The translations under genes were made by a program, and so were the position numbers. A DNA stretch of 64,000 bases from assembly GCA_963815785.1 (NCBI GenBank), contig CAWFHZ010000013.1, positions 124,001 to 188,000 of the forward strand, read 5' to 3'. Shown here one piece after another: positions 34,861 through 41,859 of this stretch (position 1 is its first letter; the number at the start of each line of letters is the position of its first letter). The notes under the pieces are model-generated. The model ran no database searches and was not told the origin of the DNA. It saw only the letters and a list, made by a program, of their open reading frames with translations. This DNA comes from DATFVA01 sp963815785. Its GTDB lineage: Bacteria; Bacteroidota; Ignavibacteria; Ignavibacteriales; Ignavibacteriaceae.

Positions 34861-34877
34861 CATACAGCCCTCATTTT

Positions 34878-35057
34878 TTAATCTATTAATTTATTTAATG
34901 TTGGGATAATAGAATTTTCCCTTGTCGGCGTATATGATTCCTTTCCAGGAATCGTATTTCCAGCTGCAAGTGCCGATATGAAGCATATAATAAAAAAGAT
35001 AATTGTTATAATTACTAATAAATAAAATATTATCTTTCCAACAAGGCTGTAACCAAA
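34878..35057 (-). pseudogene. Possible small membrane protein remnant lacking a start codon
   Basis: The frame gives a TM helix (about residues 9-32, K-I-I-F-Y-L-L-V-I-I-T-I-I-F-F) followed by a polar tail with N-T-I-P-G-K-E-S and ending L-N-K-L-I-D, which looks protein-like. A stop codon sits just upstream and no ATG, GTG or TTG precedes the helix. It may be a decayed gene or a chance frame. Confidence 0.25.
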
Positions 35058-35087
35058 CTAATTTTAGAAAATTAAAAAGAAGATTTA

Positions 35088-35825
35088 ATGATTGAAAAAG
35101 AACCTAAATCCATAGCAATAAATGAAAAAGAACTTTTTATAAAGTATCTCAATGATTATAAAGCACAAAAGAAAGTTATTGGGATAGCAGAAAAAATTGA
35201 TTTTGAAGGGATTTATGCTCTTTTTGATAAAAACTTTGAAAGACTCTGGAAAAAAATTGCGGGGAACGGTTACAGAAAAAATTTAATTCACAGCAATGAA
35301 GTAATCAGTGAAAAAATCCTTACTACATTCAGGCAATCAATATTTAATATACTTTACCTCGGTATTAAAGACTTAGGCACAAAAGGATTAGACTACGATG
35401 AATTAAACAGCGGCATAGTAAGAGATTTCGAAATGATAATGTATAATTTATTTAAAGTATTTGAAATGTTTGTTGAATTGACAATACCGGGAAGAATTAA
35501 TAATGAGGATGCAAACAAAATAGTCAAAAGAGAAATAGAAGTTAATGAAGCAGATAAGAACAAAAAAAAGAAAGAAAAACAAGAAAAGCCAATAGTAAGG
35601 ATAAAAGAAAATAAATACAGAACTGAAGAGATGCCAGTATATGAAAATGTTATTAAAAAAATGGACGAACTAAACAAGAAGGGAAAAAGTACAACGCTGA
35701 GAAAAGTAGCTGTTAGTGTTGCTGAAAAAGAAATGGAAATGACTGATAGGAATGAACTGCAATTGTTTTATAAAAGATTTGTGAATTACAAAAAGAAACT
35801 GGATAAGGGGTTAATAAAAAAATAA
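35088..35825 (+). CDS. Unknown Lys/Glu-rich cytoplasmic protein
   Basis: A protein of 245 residues without signal peptide or TM helix. The N-terminal two thirds (1-150) look like a helical domain with hydrophobic repeats (F-R-Q-S-I-F-N-I-L-Y-L-G-I near 85 and F-E-M-I-M-Y-N-L-F-K-V-F-E-M-F near 112). A very basic linker (K-N-K-K-K-K-E-K-Q-E-K near 160) leads to a C-terminal helical segment (E-N-V-I-K-K-M-D-E-L-N-K-K-G-K-S to the end) that could be a small nucleic-acid-binding domain. I recognise no family. The gene stands alone in the accessory island, between repeats. Confidence 0.55.
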   Translation: MIEKEPKSIAINEKELFIKYLNDYKAQKKVIGIAEKIDFEGIYALFDKNFERLWKKIAGNGYRKNLIHSNEVISEKILTTFRQSIFNILYLGIKDLGTKGLDYDELNSGIVRDFEMIMYNLFKVFEMFVELTIPGRINNEDANKIVKREIEVNEADKNKKKKEKQEKPIVRIKENKYRTEEMPVYENVIKKMDELNKKGKSTTLRKVAVSVAEKEMEMTDRNELQLFYKRFVNYKKKLDKGLIKK

Positions 35826-35919
35826 AAAGGGTGATTATTCAAAATAGCAACATTAAAAAAAATATTGTCTATTTAACCGAAATAAATTAATTTAGATAAA
35901 AAAACGAACTAAACTTTCA

Positions 35920-35970
35920 CGGGGTGATGTTTAGGATTTGCAACTACAGGGAACCCGCGAAGAATGAAAA
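35920..35970 (+). repeat. Dispersed repeat, copy 2
   Basis: Matches 30424-30474: CGGGGTGATGTTTAGGATT and GGGAACCCGCGAAGAATGAA correspond base for base, with a few substitutions and a shared upstream ACTAAAC...TTTC.CGGGG context. Sequence beyond the core is unrelated. Confidence 0.6.
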
Positions 35971-36086
35971 CTGTATCCGGATAACATTCTTTAATATACG
36001 GAACGATATGCCGCAAAAAAGTTTTGAAAATAAGATTTAAATGCAATATTAAGTGGGATATAACATTCTTTCTGCCGGAATGCCTG

Positions 36087-36127
36087 TCCGCCGATGGAGG
36101 ATTATACGCTTGTCCGCCTTTGGCGGA
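36087..36127. repeat. Two mini-palindromes of the TCCGCC/GGCGGA family
   Basis: TCCGCCGATGGAGGA (36087-36101, imperfect) and TCCGCCTTTGGCGGA (36113-36127, perfect arms with a 3-nt loop). Confidence 0.55.
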
Positions 36128-36168
36128 GATATTTGGCAGTATAATTAATAGTTATATTGCTCGAAGTG

Positions 36169-36477
36169 CTAAAGTAGTGATTTGAAATTCCTGGCACCGT
36201 GTAAGATTCTATGAATCAGAATTGTTCTTTCTTCAATTGTGTATAAAATGATATAATTTTGAACAATTAGGTACCTATATCCAAGATTTTTGATTTCTTC
36301 ATCTCTGGGTATTCTGCCCAGATGAGGATTATCAGAAAGAAGCTCTAAGTTCTTTTCTATTTTGGTTGCGATTGCTTCAGCGGCAATCGAATTATCACCT
36401 GCAATAAACTTTATGATTTCTGTAAAATCTTCTTCCGCAATTCTGAGAAGTCGAATTTGAAATTTATCTGCTGGCAT
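36169..36477 (-). CDS. ParE/RelE-family toxin
   Basis: A protein of 102 residues with the ParE/RelE layout: N-terminal I-R-L-L-R-I-A-E-E-D-F-T-E-I helix, a second helix with L-S-D-N-P-H-L-G-R-I-P, then strands R-Y-L-I-V-Q-N-Y-I-I-L-Y-T-I and a C-terminal I-L-H-G-A-R-N-F-K-S-L-L. ParE toxins attack gyrase, RelE toxins cleave mRNA; sequence alone does not decide. It is encoded 33 bp after the antitoxin on the same strand, next to the IS110 element. Confidence 0.88.
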   Translation of the reverse strand: MPADKFQIRLLRIAEEDFTEIIKFIAGDNSIAAEAIATKIEKNLELLSDNPHLGRIPRDEEIKNLGYRYLIVQNYIILYTIEERTILIHRILHGARNFKSLL

Positions 36478-36510
36478 TTATTGTAGCCCTAATATTGGCC
36501 ATAACCTGTT

Positions 36511-36738
36511 TTAATGTTCGCCCTTTATCGCCATCGGCTTTTTGGTTTTGTGCAACAGATAAGTTTCGGAAAGTAAATCAAGTTTTAATTGCATCATTGA
36601 ATAATGAGACATTGACATAACTACTAAATCCCCTTCGCCATTTTTTGTGATGAATATTGGCTCGTTAGAATTATGTGCTAATTCAGAAATCTCATTTGAT
36701 TTGTTTCTTAGATCAGATATTGGCTTTATTATTGGCAT
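36511..36738 (-). CDS. Phd/YefM-family antitoxin
   Basis: A protein of 75 residues with the Phd/YefM fold signature: I-S-D-L-R-N-K-S-N-E-I near residue 6-17, P-I-F-I-T-K-N-G-E-G-D-L-V-V-M-S near 28-43, and a C-terminal helix that neutralises the toxin. Such antitoxins repress their own promoter, likely within 36739-36790. It is followed by the ParE/RelE-type toxin. ATG is preceded by AAAGGAGTT. Confidence 0.9.
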   Translation of the reverse strand: MPIIKPISDLRNKSNEISELAHNSNEPIFITKNGEGDLVVMSMSHYSMMQLKLDLLSETYLLHKTKKPMAIKGEH

Positions 36739-37046
36739 TTTAACTCCTTTGTTTATGTCAAAATTATATCATAATTATGATAAATGCAATAGAAAAGTGA
36801 ATCGCAATATAACCGCTTAAAAAAGTAGAAAGTCAATAGGCGTAAAAATATAATTAAGATAAAAACCTTACAGAAGTTCTTTGAATTATAAAATTGATAG
36901 CCTTAGTAATATCAATTGAACTTGCCAGGAAACAATTATAAAATGTTCTGGCAGCCAAACCGCTTATGGGGCTTAAAATATCCCAGATATATTTTAGGCT
37001 AGCGCATCACTTCCCATTCCAGCACGGAGAGTCTTGGAGCGACTAG
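36739..37046. other. Structured region between antitoxin promoter and IS110 transposase
   Basis: No gene. Contains a TGCCAG/CTGGCA hairpin (about 36926-36956), an 11-bp stem GCTTAAAATAT / ATATTTTAGGC (36971-36999), and the left arm of a 9-bp inverted repeat (37002-37010). This is the 3' flank of the transposase gene and probably includes one end of the insertion element. Confidence 0.5.
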
Positions 37047-37071
37047 TTAGACGTCGGGGCTTGTGATGCGC
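36971..37071 (-). repeat. Hairpin and inverted repeat at the 3' end of the IS110 transposase gene
   Basis: An 11-bp stem with 7-nt loop (36971-36999) is directly followed by GCGCATCAC (37002-37010), whose reverse complement GTGATGCGC lies at 37063-37071 inside the transposase coding end. The stop codon lies within the loop. Such folded subterminal DNA fits an IS110/IS1111 end or a guide-RNA locus; that reading is inference. Confidence 0.45.
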
Positions 37072-38063
37072 GGCCATTGAACATATTTCTTATGTTGTAA
37101 TTCTTGTCCTTTGAATTGATTATTAAAATTAGTCTTGTTTTTAAGTACGTGATAAACTATTCGGGCTATTTCTTTTGAGATGATTGCTTTAGCGACCTGT
37201 TTTTTCTTCTTTCTGAGTTTTGAGCTGTGGTATCTCTTGATAACCGGATAGTATTGCAGGGCGTGAACAGCTGCATCTGAGAAGACAATTTTCAGGTATC
37301 TGTTGCCATCTTTTGAAGAGCGTTGTTTTGTTTTACCAGCAGAGTTTCGAGCCGAAGGAACAAGACGGCAGTAGGAGAAGAAATTTTTCTCAGTTGGAAA
37401 ACGGTTGATATCTCCAACTTCAAGCAGAATTGTAAAAGCATTTATTTTACCAATTCCTGGTATCCACAGCAATCGTTGGATATCATCGTTAGGAATCAAT
37501 GATGGATAAATAGATTTCTCGAGTGTAAGCATTTGTTCTTTGAGTAATTTTGACTGAATATCGAACTGTTGATACTGAAGTTTGTAGAAGTTATTAAGTA
37601 GTAAGGGATCAGATATATTAAATTTCTCTAACATTCTGTGCATAAAGTTAAGGCAACTGGTTCTCTTTACGGAAAGTCTGAGCCTGGCTCTTAAAGTATC
37701 ACGAAGAGTGCGAATATCATCGGATATTTTATAGGCCTCAGGAATAAAATCAAGTCGGAGAAGTTGGGCAAGGATATTAGAATCAACTTTATCGGTTTTA
37801 ACTTTAGCATAAGAAATGGCTTTAAGGTATTTAGCGTGTGCAAGTTTTAAGGGAATACCGAGAGAGCTGAGTAGATCGTTCATCCAATACCAGCCACCTG
37901 TTGTCTCTACAGTGGCAGTATGATCTTTACCAATAGAGTTGAAATAATTAATAATATCATAATCGTTATTATTAAGTTTTTCTTCCTTAACGATTTTACC
38001 ATCACTATCTACAGTAGTGATATATGAAAATAGTTTATGCTGATCGATTCCGGAGTAATACAT
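37047..38063 (-). mobile_element. IS110-family transposase (DEDD recombinase)
   Basis: A protein of 338 residues. The N-terminal RuvC-like DEDD domain has Asp7 (Y-S-G-I-D-Q-H-K), Glu53 (T-V-E-T-T-G-G-W), Asp91 and Asp94 (K-T-D-K-V-D-S). A central coiled coil (about 150-190) precedes the C-terminal Transposase_20 part: I-P-G-I-G-K-I-N-A, then S-A-R-N-S-A-G-K with the candidate catalytic Ser near 241, and K-D-G-N-R-Y-L-K. Start ATG 38063 is chosen because GGAGG precedes it by 5 nt; the open frame begins at a TTG 12 bp upstream. IS110 enzymes of known members work with a bridge RNA from the element's non-coding end. The coding frame is intact, so the element may be active. Confidence 0.93.
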
Positions 38064-38073
38064 GGATACCTCC

Positions 38074-38111
38074 AAAAGTTAAATTTTTCAATAATTACAA
38101 AATTAACTTTT
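38074..38111 (-). promoter_or_regulatory. Inverted repeat upstream of the transposase ribosome site
   Basis: AAAAGTTAA-A-TTTT pairs with AAAATTAACTTTT (one bulged base, 11-nt loop). It abuts the GGAGG of the transposase gene. Such hairpins can block translation from read-through transcripts, a known safeguard in insertion elements; its role here is inferred. Confidence 0.4.
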
Positions 38112-38146
38112 TACTTTTTAGAAATATCCCGCAAATCAACCAGACG

Positions 38147-38162
38147 CCGCGCCAGAGGCGGG
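38147..38162. repeat. Mini-palindrome CCGCGCCAGAGGCGGG
   Basis: An imperfect member of the GGCGGA palindrome family, in the transposase 5' flank. Confidence 0.4.
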
Positions 38163-38402
38163 TAAATCCGGGGCACCGCTTATTGGCAACGCCGTTAAGT
38201 CCATAAGTAAATTTAAAGAGGTTCTTACAAATACAAATAAAAATTCAATATCTGTCGTTTTTTATTAGAGAAAAGTTTCTTTTGCAACTGTATCTATTTA
38301 TCTTCTTATCGAAGAATCAAAAAAATACAATATATTAACAATCAATCTAACCTGCATTTTAATTATAAATAACGGATCTCAGAATTTATTTAGAAGACTA
38401 AA

Positions 38403-39527
38403 TTGATAAAAAATAATTTATTACCAAAAAGCAAATTCTGGAAATATATACCATTTAGAAGATATCTAATATTTGTCTTGGCGATATTCTTCTTATTTTC
38501 AGGGATTGGATTTATTATCGATCTGATTTCAGGAGGTTCATATTCAGAACTGCTGCTTTTTATAAATGTATTTTATTCGGGGATTGTTGCAGTATTCTAC
38601 GTTTATAGTTTTACAAGAAATCTTAAATTTCTTCCTTTTACTATCCTATTTCAGTTTGTGGTTGGAAATAACATTTGGAATACGACTAACCAATTACTGC
38701 TTTCCGAATTTCCCCAAAGAGCATTTTTTGATGCCATTGGAATTTCAGTAACAATGGTTCTGGGATATATACTGCTTATTATATTTATAAATAAGGAGGG
38801 AATAAAAAATTTTCGACTTCAGGCTGAAATGAACCTTGCGCAGGAGCTTCACTCGAACCTTGTTCCCAAAATTGAAATTGTTAATAACCGTTTTGAAATA
38901 TTTGGTATTTCTAATCCTACAGATGAAGTCGGCGGCGATTTAATTGACTTTTTCGAAAATGAGGCTGCACATACTTGTTATATTGCAGATGTATCGGGTC
39001 ATGGAGTTGCGGCAGGTTCGATGATGGGGATGTTTAAGAGCACGATTCGGGTTTTATTAAACAAAGATGAACCGCTTTGTTCAATTTTAACTGAAACCAG
39101 CAAGACAATTTATAATCTAAAAAAGAAAAACATGTTTCTTACGTGTGCATTTTTAAAATTTAATTCAAATTATACTGTGGAATATTCAACAGCAGGTCAT
39201 CTTCCGGTTTTAAAACTTGCAAATGATTCAAACAATTTTGATGAATTGATAATAAAGCAGCTTCCAATTGCGGCGACAAAGGATTTTAATTATACAACAA
39301 ACAGCACAGTTTGCAACAAGAATGATCTGTTCATATTACTGACTGATGGAATTACAGAGACGTCAGATAAAAAAGATGAAAACTTTGGAATGGAAAAAGT
39401 AAAACAGATTATTCTTAATAACAGAAATCATGAATTGTCCCATATTTATGAAAAAATAAATAATCAGTTAGCTTCATACGGTAAACAAAAAGATGATCAG
39501 TCAATTTTATTAATCAGATGTTTATAA
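38403..39527 (+). CDS. RsbU-like SpoIIE/PP2C-type phosphatase with membrane domain
   Basis: A protein of 374 residues. Four hydrophobic helices (about 20-125) are followed by a short linker with A-E-M-N-L-A-Q-E-L-H-S-N-L-V-P and a PP2C-type SpoIIE domain: D-E-V-G-G-D-L-I-D near 178, I-A-D-V-S-G-H-G-V-A-A-G near 197, L-L-T-D-G-I-T-E near 318, and K-D-D-Q-S-I-L near 364. These are the metal-binding Asp positions. RsbU-type phosphatases dephosphorylate STAS antagonists such as the one at 30992, so the two may form a partner-switching module. The start is TTG (38403) because no ATG lies before the TM region; this start is uncertain. Confidence 0.87.
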   Translation: MIKNNLLPKSKFWKYIPFRRYLIFVLAIFFLFSGIGFIIDLISGGSYSELLLFINVFYSGIVAVFYVYSFTRNLKFLPFTILFQFVVGNNIWNTTNQLLLSEFPQRAFFDAIGISVTMVLGYILLIIFINKEGIKNFRLQAEMNLAQELHSNLVPKIEIVNNRFEIFGISNPTDEVGGDLIDFFENEAAHTCYIADVSGHGVAAGSMMGMFKSTIRVLLNKDEPLCSILTETSKTIYNLKKKNMFLTCAFLKFNSNYTVEYSTAGHLPVLKLANDSNNFDELIIKQLPIAATKDFNYTTNSTVCNKNDLFILLTDGITETSDKKDENFGMEKVKQIILNNRNHELSHIYEKINNQLASYGKQKDDQSILLIRCL

Positions 39528-39570
39528 TTATCATAAGTATTATTTTTTAACTAAAGTTATAAATTGAGTT

Positions 39571-39665
39571 TTGTCATCTTGAACGAAGTGAATATCTAAA
39601 AAATTGTATATACTAATCTTGAGATTCTTCCTGCAAAACGGGACAGGTACTTCGTACAGAATGTC
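39571..39665. repeat. Degenerate interspersed repeat (GTCAT..TGAACGAAGTGAA type)
   Basis: The left part reads GTCATCTTGAACGAAGTGAA and the right part GAGATTCTTCCTGCAAAACG through CTTCGTACAGAATG. The two halves are roughly inverse (TTGAACGAAG against CTTCGTACAGAA). This resembles a very common bacterial intergenic repeat type; the copy is decayed. Confidence 0.5.
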
Positions 39666-39671
39666 TATTAA

Positions 39672-39757
39672 TAAAAAGTCAGGATATAATAGGTGATATT
39701 GAAGCATATAAAAATACGATTGAACAAGTTGAACCTTTTGGTGAAATAAAAGAATAA
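39672..39757 (+). pseudogene. C-terminal tail of a lost gene
   Basis: A frame ending at the TAA 39755-39757 reads I-K-S-Q-D-I-I-G-D-I-E-A-Y-K-N-T-I-E-Q-V-E-P-F-G-E-I-K-E. The composition is protein-like, but the upstream part merges into the interspersed repeat and has no start. Probably a truncated gene. Confidence 0.3.
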
Positions 39758-39956
39758 TAAAAATGAACATAACCAACAAATCAACTTGACCGTTTAGGGC
39801 GTTCGACAGAAAGTTGTAAAAATAAAGTTTGGCAGTTCAATTGGCATTTAGCTGATGAGAACAATGTTCAGAAAGTTGAGTCGCAGTTTTTGTTAAAAGC
39901 AAAATAAAAACAGCTCTTGGTAATATTACCATTCGTTATTAAATAACATTTTAGTT

Positions 39957-40553
39957 ATGGGCGGCTGGTTAGGCACAAGGTCGCTATACCGTAAAATAAA
40001 GCGGCATCAAAATATAACAGTTGATAAAAAAATATTAGTAAGACTTTATTTATTGTTTATTCCTATAGCTTATTTCTCTTATCTATTTCACGAATTCGGT
40101 CATTGGGTAGTTGGAGAATTTTTAGGGAATGATATGATATATAGTTTAAACTATGTTTGGCCTAAAGGAGGACATTATTTAGACGAAAGCAATAATTTAT
40201 ATGTAAGTATAGGTGGACCTGCATTTACTATATTGTTAGCCGTTATTGCTCTGTTAGTGTTAGAGAAACATTCAACAATTTATGTCTACCCGGTTTTATT
40301 CTTTCAATTTGTACTTCGTTTCTTTTCTCTTGTTTTTGGAGGATTTAGTCAACAAGATGAAGCAAGAATATCTGCAATTATGGGTCTCGGTACATATACA
40401 GTAGGAATAATTGTTCTTTTAATATTGCTTTTAATTGTTATAAGAGCGAGTTATAAACTCAAGATAGATCTAAAACAGAATGGTTATTTTTTTACAATAA
40501 GTATTTTGAGTCAACTTTTGGTAATTGCAACTTATAAAATTACTGGTCTGTAG
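39957..40553 (+). CDS. Membrane protein with HExxH motif, M50-like
   Basis: A protein of 198 residues with about five TM helices. The first TM segment contains S-Y-L-F-H-E-F-G-H-W at about 40-49, a zinc-type HExxH; a later segment has G-G-P-A-F-T-I-L-L (about 93) and F-G-G-F-S-Q-Q-D-E-A near 130 that could supply a third ligand. The layout resembles compact M50 (site-2-protease-like) membrane metalloproteases, though the usual N-x-x-P-x-x-D-G is not clear. The gene stands alone, followed at 8 bp by a sequence repeated after the next gene. Confidence 0.6.
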   Translation: MGGWLGTRSLYRKIKRHQNITVDKKILVRLYLLFIPIAYFSYLFHEFGHWVVGEFLGNDMIYSLNYVWPKGGHYLDESNNLYVSIGGPAFTILLAVIALLVLEKHSTIYVYPVLFFQFVLRFFSLVFGGFSQQDEARISAIMGLGTYTVGIIVLLILLLIVIRASYKLKIDLKQNGYFFTISILSQLLVIATYKITGL

Positions 40554-40558
40554 AAAAT

Positions 40559-40578
40559 ACGGTTTAACAAGCAAATCG
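40559..40578 (+). repeat. Shared gene-end motif, copy 1 (attC-like)
   Basis: ACGGTTTAACAAGCAAATCG follows the membrane protein gene by 5 bp and recurs with one base deleted at 41480-41498 after the next gene. GTTTAAC fits the integron R'' box RYYYAAC, and GTTAGAC at 40744-40750, just before the next gene, fits GTTRRRY and can pair with it. Confidence 0.45.
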
Positions 40579-40652
40579 TTCTAATTAATTAACTTACAAA
40601 CTTCAATTGTGGATGCTGGTTAATTTCAGTTTGGTTAATCATTAGTAATTGT

Positions 40653-40673
40653 GCCGTCCGGCCGGTAGGCAGG
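40653..40673. repeat. Mini-palindrome GCCGTCCGGCCGGTAGGC region
   Basis: A GC-rich imperfect palindrome ending TAGGCAGG, related to the GGCAGG units at 33878 and 34843. Confidence 0.4.
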
Positions 40674-40754
40674 TTTTACCATCTTCTTTGTTATAGGCAG
40701 CGATTAGCCACAGAGTTTTTAGACACTAATCATATTATTAATTGTTAGACCAAT

Positions 40755-41471
40755 ATGAAAGTACTAATTTTAGGTGCAAGCGGAGCAACGGGCAAATTAG
40801 TTGTACAACAGCTTGTTAAACGGAAAATAAAAGTTCGAATGGTTGTAAGAGAATCTGCCATTGTCACAACCAATTTATCAGAGAATAATACAATTGAGAT
40901 AATAAAAGGAAATATATATGACTTTAAGATTGTAGAAATTATAGATCTTCTTAAAGATTGCGAAACTGTTATCTGTTGTCTGGGCCACAATATAAACTTA
41001 AAAGGTATTCTTGGACATCCCCGTAAATTAGTTTCCAATACGGTAGCAAAAATAATTGAAGCAATACAGTCTATAAACCTTAACAAAAAGTTTATCCTAA
41101 TGAGTACTACCGCATATACGAATAAAAAAATAAAGGAAAAAAACACACTCGGAGAAAAAATAATTTTCTCATTACTAAAAGTTCTGCTACCTCCTCACAA
41201 AGATAACATGCTTGCTGCTGATCATCTTATATACAAACTAGGTTCAAAAACTAATATTGATTGGGTTGCAATTCGTCCTGATTCACTTTTCGATGAGGAA
41301 AATGAGAGTGCATATGAAATACATAATAATAAAATACGCAGTCCTATTTTTAATTCGGGCAAAACCAGCAGAATAAATGTCAGCCATTTTATGGCAGAGT
41401 TGGTAACAAATGACAAGTTATGGCAAGAATGGAAGTATAAAACTCCGGTTATCTATAACACAGAAAAATAA
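40755..41471 (+). CDS. NAD(P)H-binding SDR-type oxidoreductase
   Basis: A protein of 238 residues with an atypical SDR (NmrA/SDR_a5-like) Rossmann fold: L-I-L-G-A-S-G-A-T-G-K-L-V at 4-16 binds the dinucleotide, V-R-M-V-V-R-E is strand 2, V-I-C-C-L-G-H-N near 75 is strand 4, and M-S-T-T-A-Y-T follows near 115 with V-A-I-R-P-D-S-L at about 173. Substrate unknown; these proteins are often redox sensors or act on small metabolites. The gene is isolated and flanked by non-coding DNA of about 200 and 390 bp. Confidence 0.82.
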   Translation: MKVLILGASGATGKLVVQQLVKRKIKVRMVVRESAIVTTNLSENNTIEIIKGNIYDFKIVEIIDLLKDCETVICCLGHNINLKGILGHPRKLVSNTVAKIIEAIQSINLNKKFILMSTTAYTNKKIKEKNTLGEKIIFSLLKVLLPPHKDNMLAADHLIYKLGSKTNIDWVAIRPDSLFDEENESAYEIHNNKIRSPIFNSGKTSRINVSHFMAELVTNDKLWQEWKYKTPVIYNTEK

Positions 41472-41859
41472 TCTTGAGAACGGTTAACAAGCAAATCGAA
41501 TGGTCACTGCAAAATATGAGGTCTTTGTGCAGTTCTTAAATTTTGTGAAAATGTAAAGGGATTCTGCTTTGTTTTCAGCGGTCATTCTTACAAATCAACT
41601 TGTAAACTTTTCTATCAATGAAAGTTATGCATCCTCACAAGTCGAGATTAAATAATCAACATTTAACATTGATATTAGGGACTGTGTTTAGAAGCCACGC
41701 CGATATAATTTTATTTCAATATTAATAATTGAACAGAATAAATTCCCTTGCGATAATAGAAAAGTTGTCAGATATTCTTGATGCTTCTGATAATTAGTTT
41801 TTGAAATATATTCAGGGAATTATATTTTTACAACGTTTCAACAGAGGTAATATAAAAAT
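41472..41859. other. Intergenic stretch after the SDR gene
   Basis: Begins with the second copy of the gene-end motif (41480-41498), followed by an ACTGCA/TGCAGT hairpin (about 41504-41531) and ACAAATCAACTTG near 41589, which also occurs near 39776. No gene is seen. Confidence 0.5.
41480..41498 (+). repeat. Shared gene-end motif, copy 2 (attC-like)
   Basis: ACGGTTAACAAGCAAATCG lies 8 bp after the SDR stop. It is identical to 40559-40578 except for one missing T. Confidence 0.5.

Larger units (their letters stand above)
34624..35087. other. Intergenic stretch with mini-palindromes and a start-less open frame
   Basis: Contains TCCGAC-AGA-GGCGGA-like and CCTGC-CGG-CAGG-like palindromes (34822-34860) and, on the minus strand, a coding-like frame without start codon (34878-35057, listed separately). 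Nothing else is recognised. Confidence 0.5.
35826..36168. other. Intergenic stretch with dispersed repeat and palindromes
   Basis: Holds the second copy of the dispersed repeat (35920-35970) and two TCCGCC-type palindromes (36087-36127). No gene is seen. Confidence 0.5.
38064..38402. other. 5' flank of the IS110 transposase gene
   Basis: Contains a 13-bp bulged inverted repeat (38074-38087 / 38099-38111) just before the transposase ribosome site, a GGCGGG palindrome (38147-38162), and CCGCTTATTGGCAACGCCG. No gene is seen. One end of the insertion element should lie here, but I cannot fix the boundary. Confidence 0.5.
39528..39956. other. Intergenic stretch with degenerate repeat and a gene tail
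   Basis: Contains a GTCATCTTGAACGAAGTGAA...GAGATTCTTC type repeat (39571-39665), the in-frame tail of a lost gene (about 39672-39757), and CAACTT/AAGTTG pairing around 39785-39816. The 79-residue minus-strand frame over this repeat is not a gene. Confidence 0.5.

Noticed and set aside
39540..39779. Minus-strand frame of 79 codons
   Set aside because: It is a translation of the interspersed repeat; the other strand carries a more protein-like gene tail.
30588..40673. Possible CRISPR array
   Set aside because: The palindromes are irregularly spaced, differ in sequence and have no constant-length spacers; no cas genes are present.
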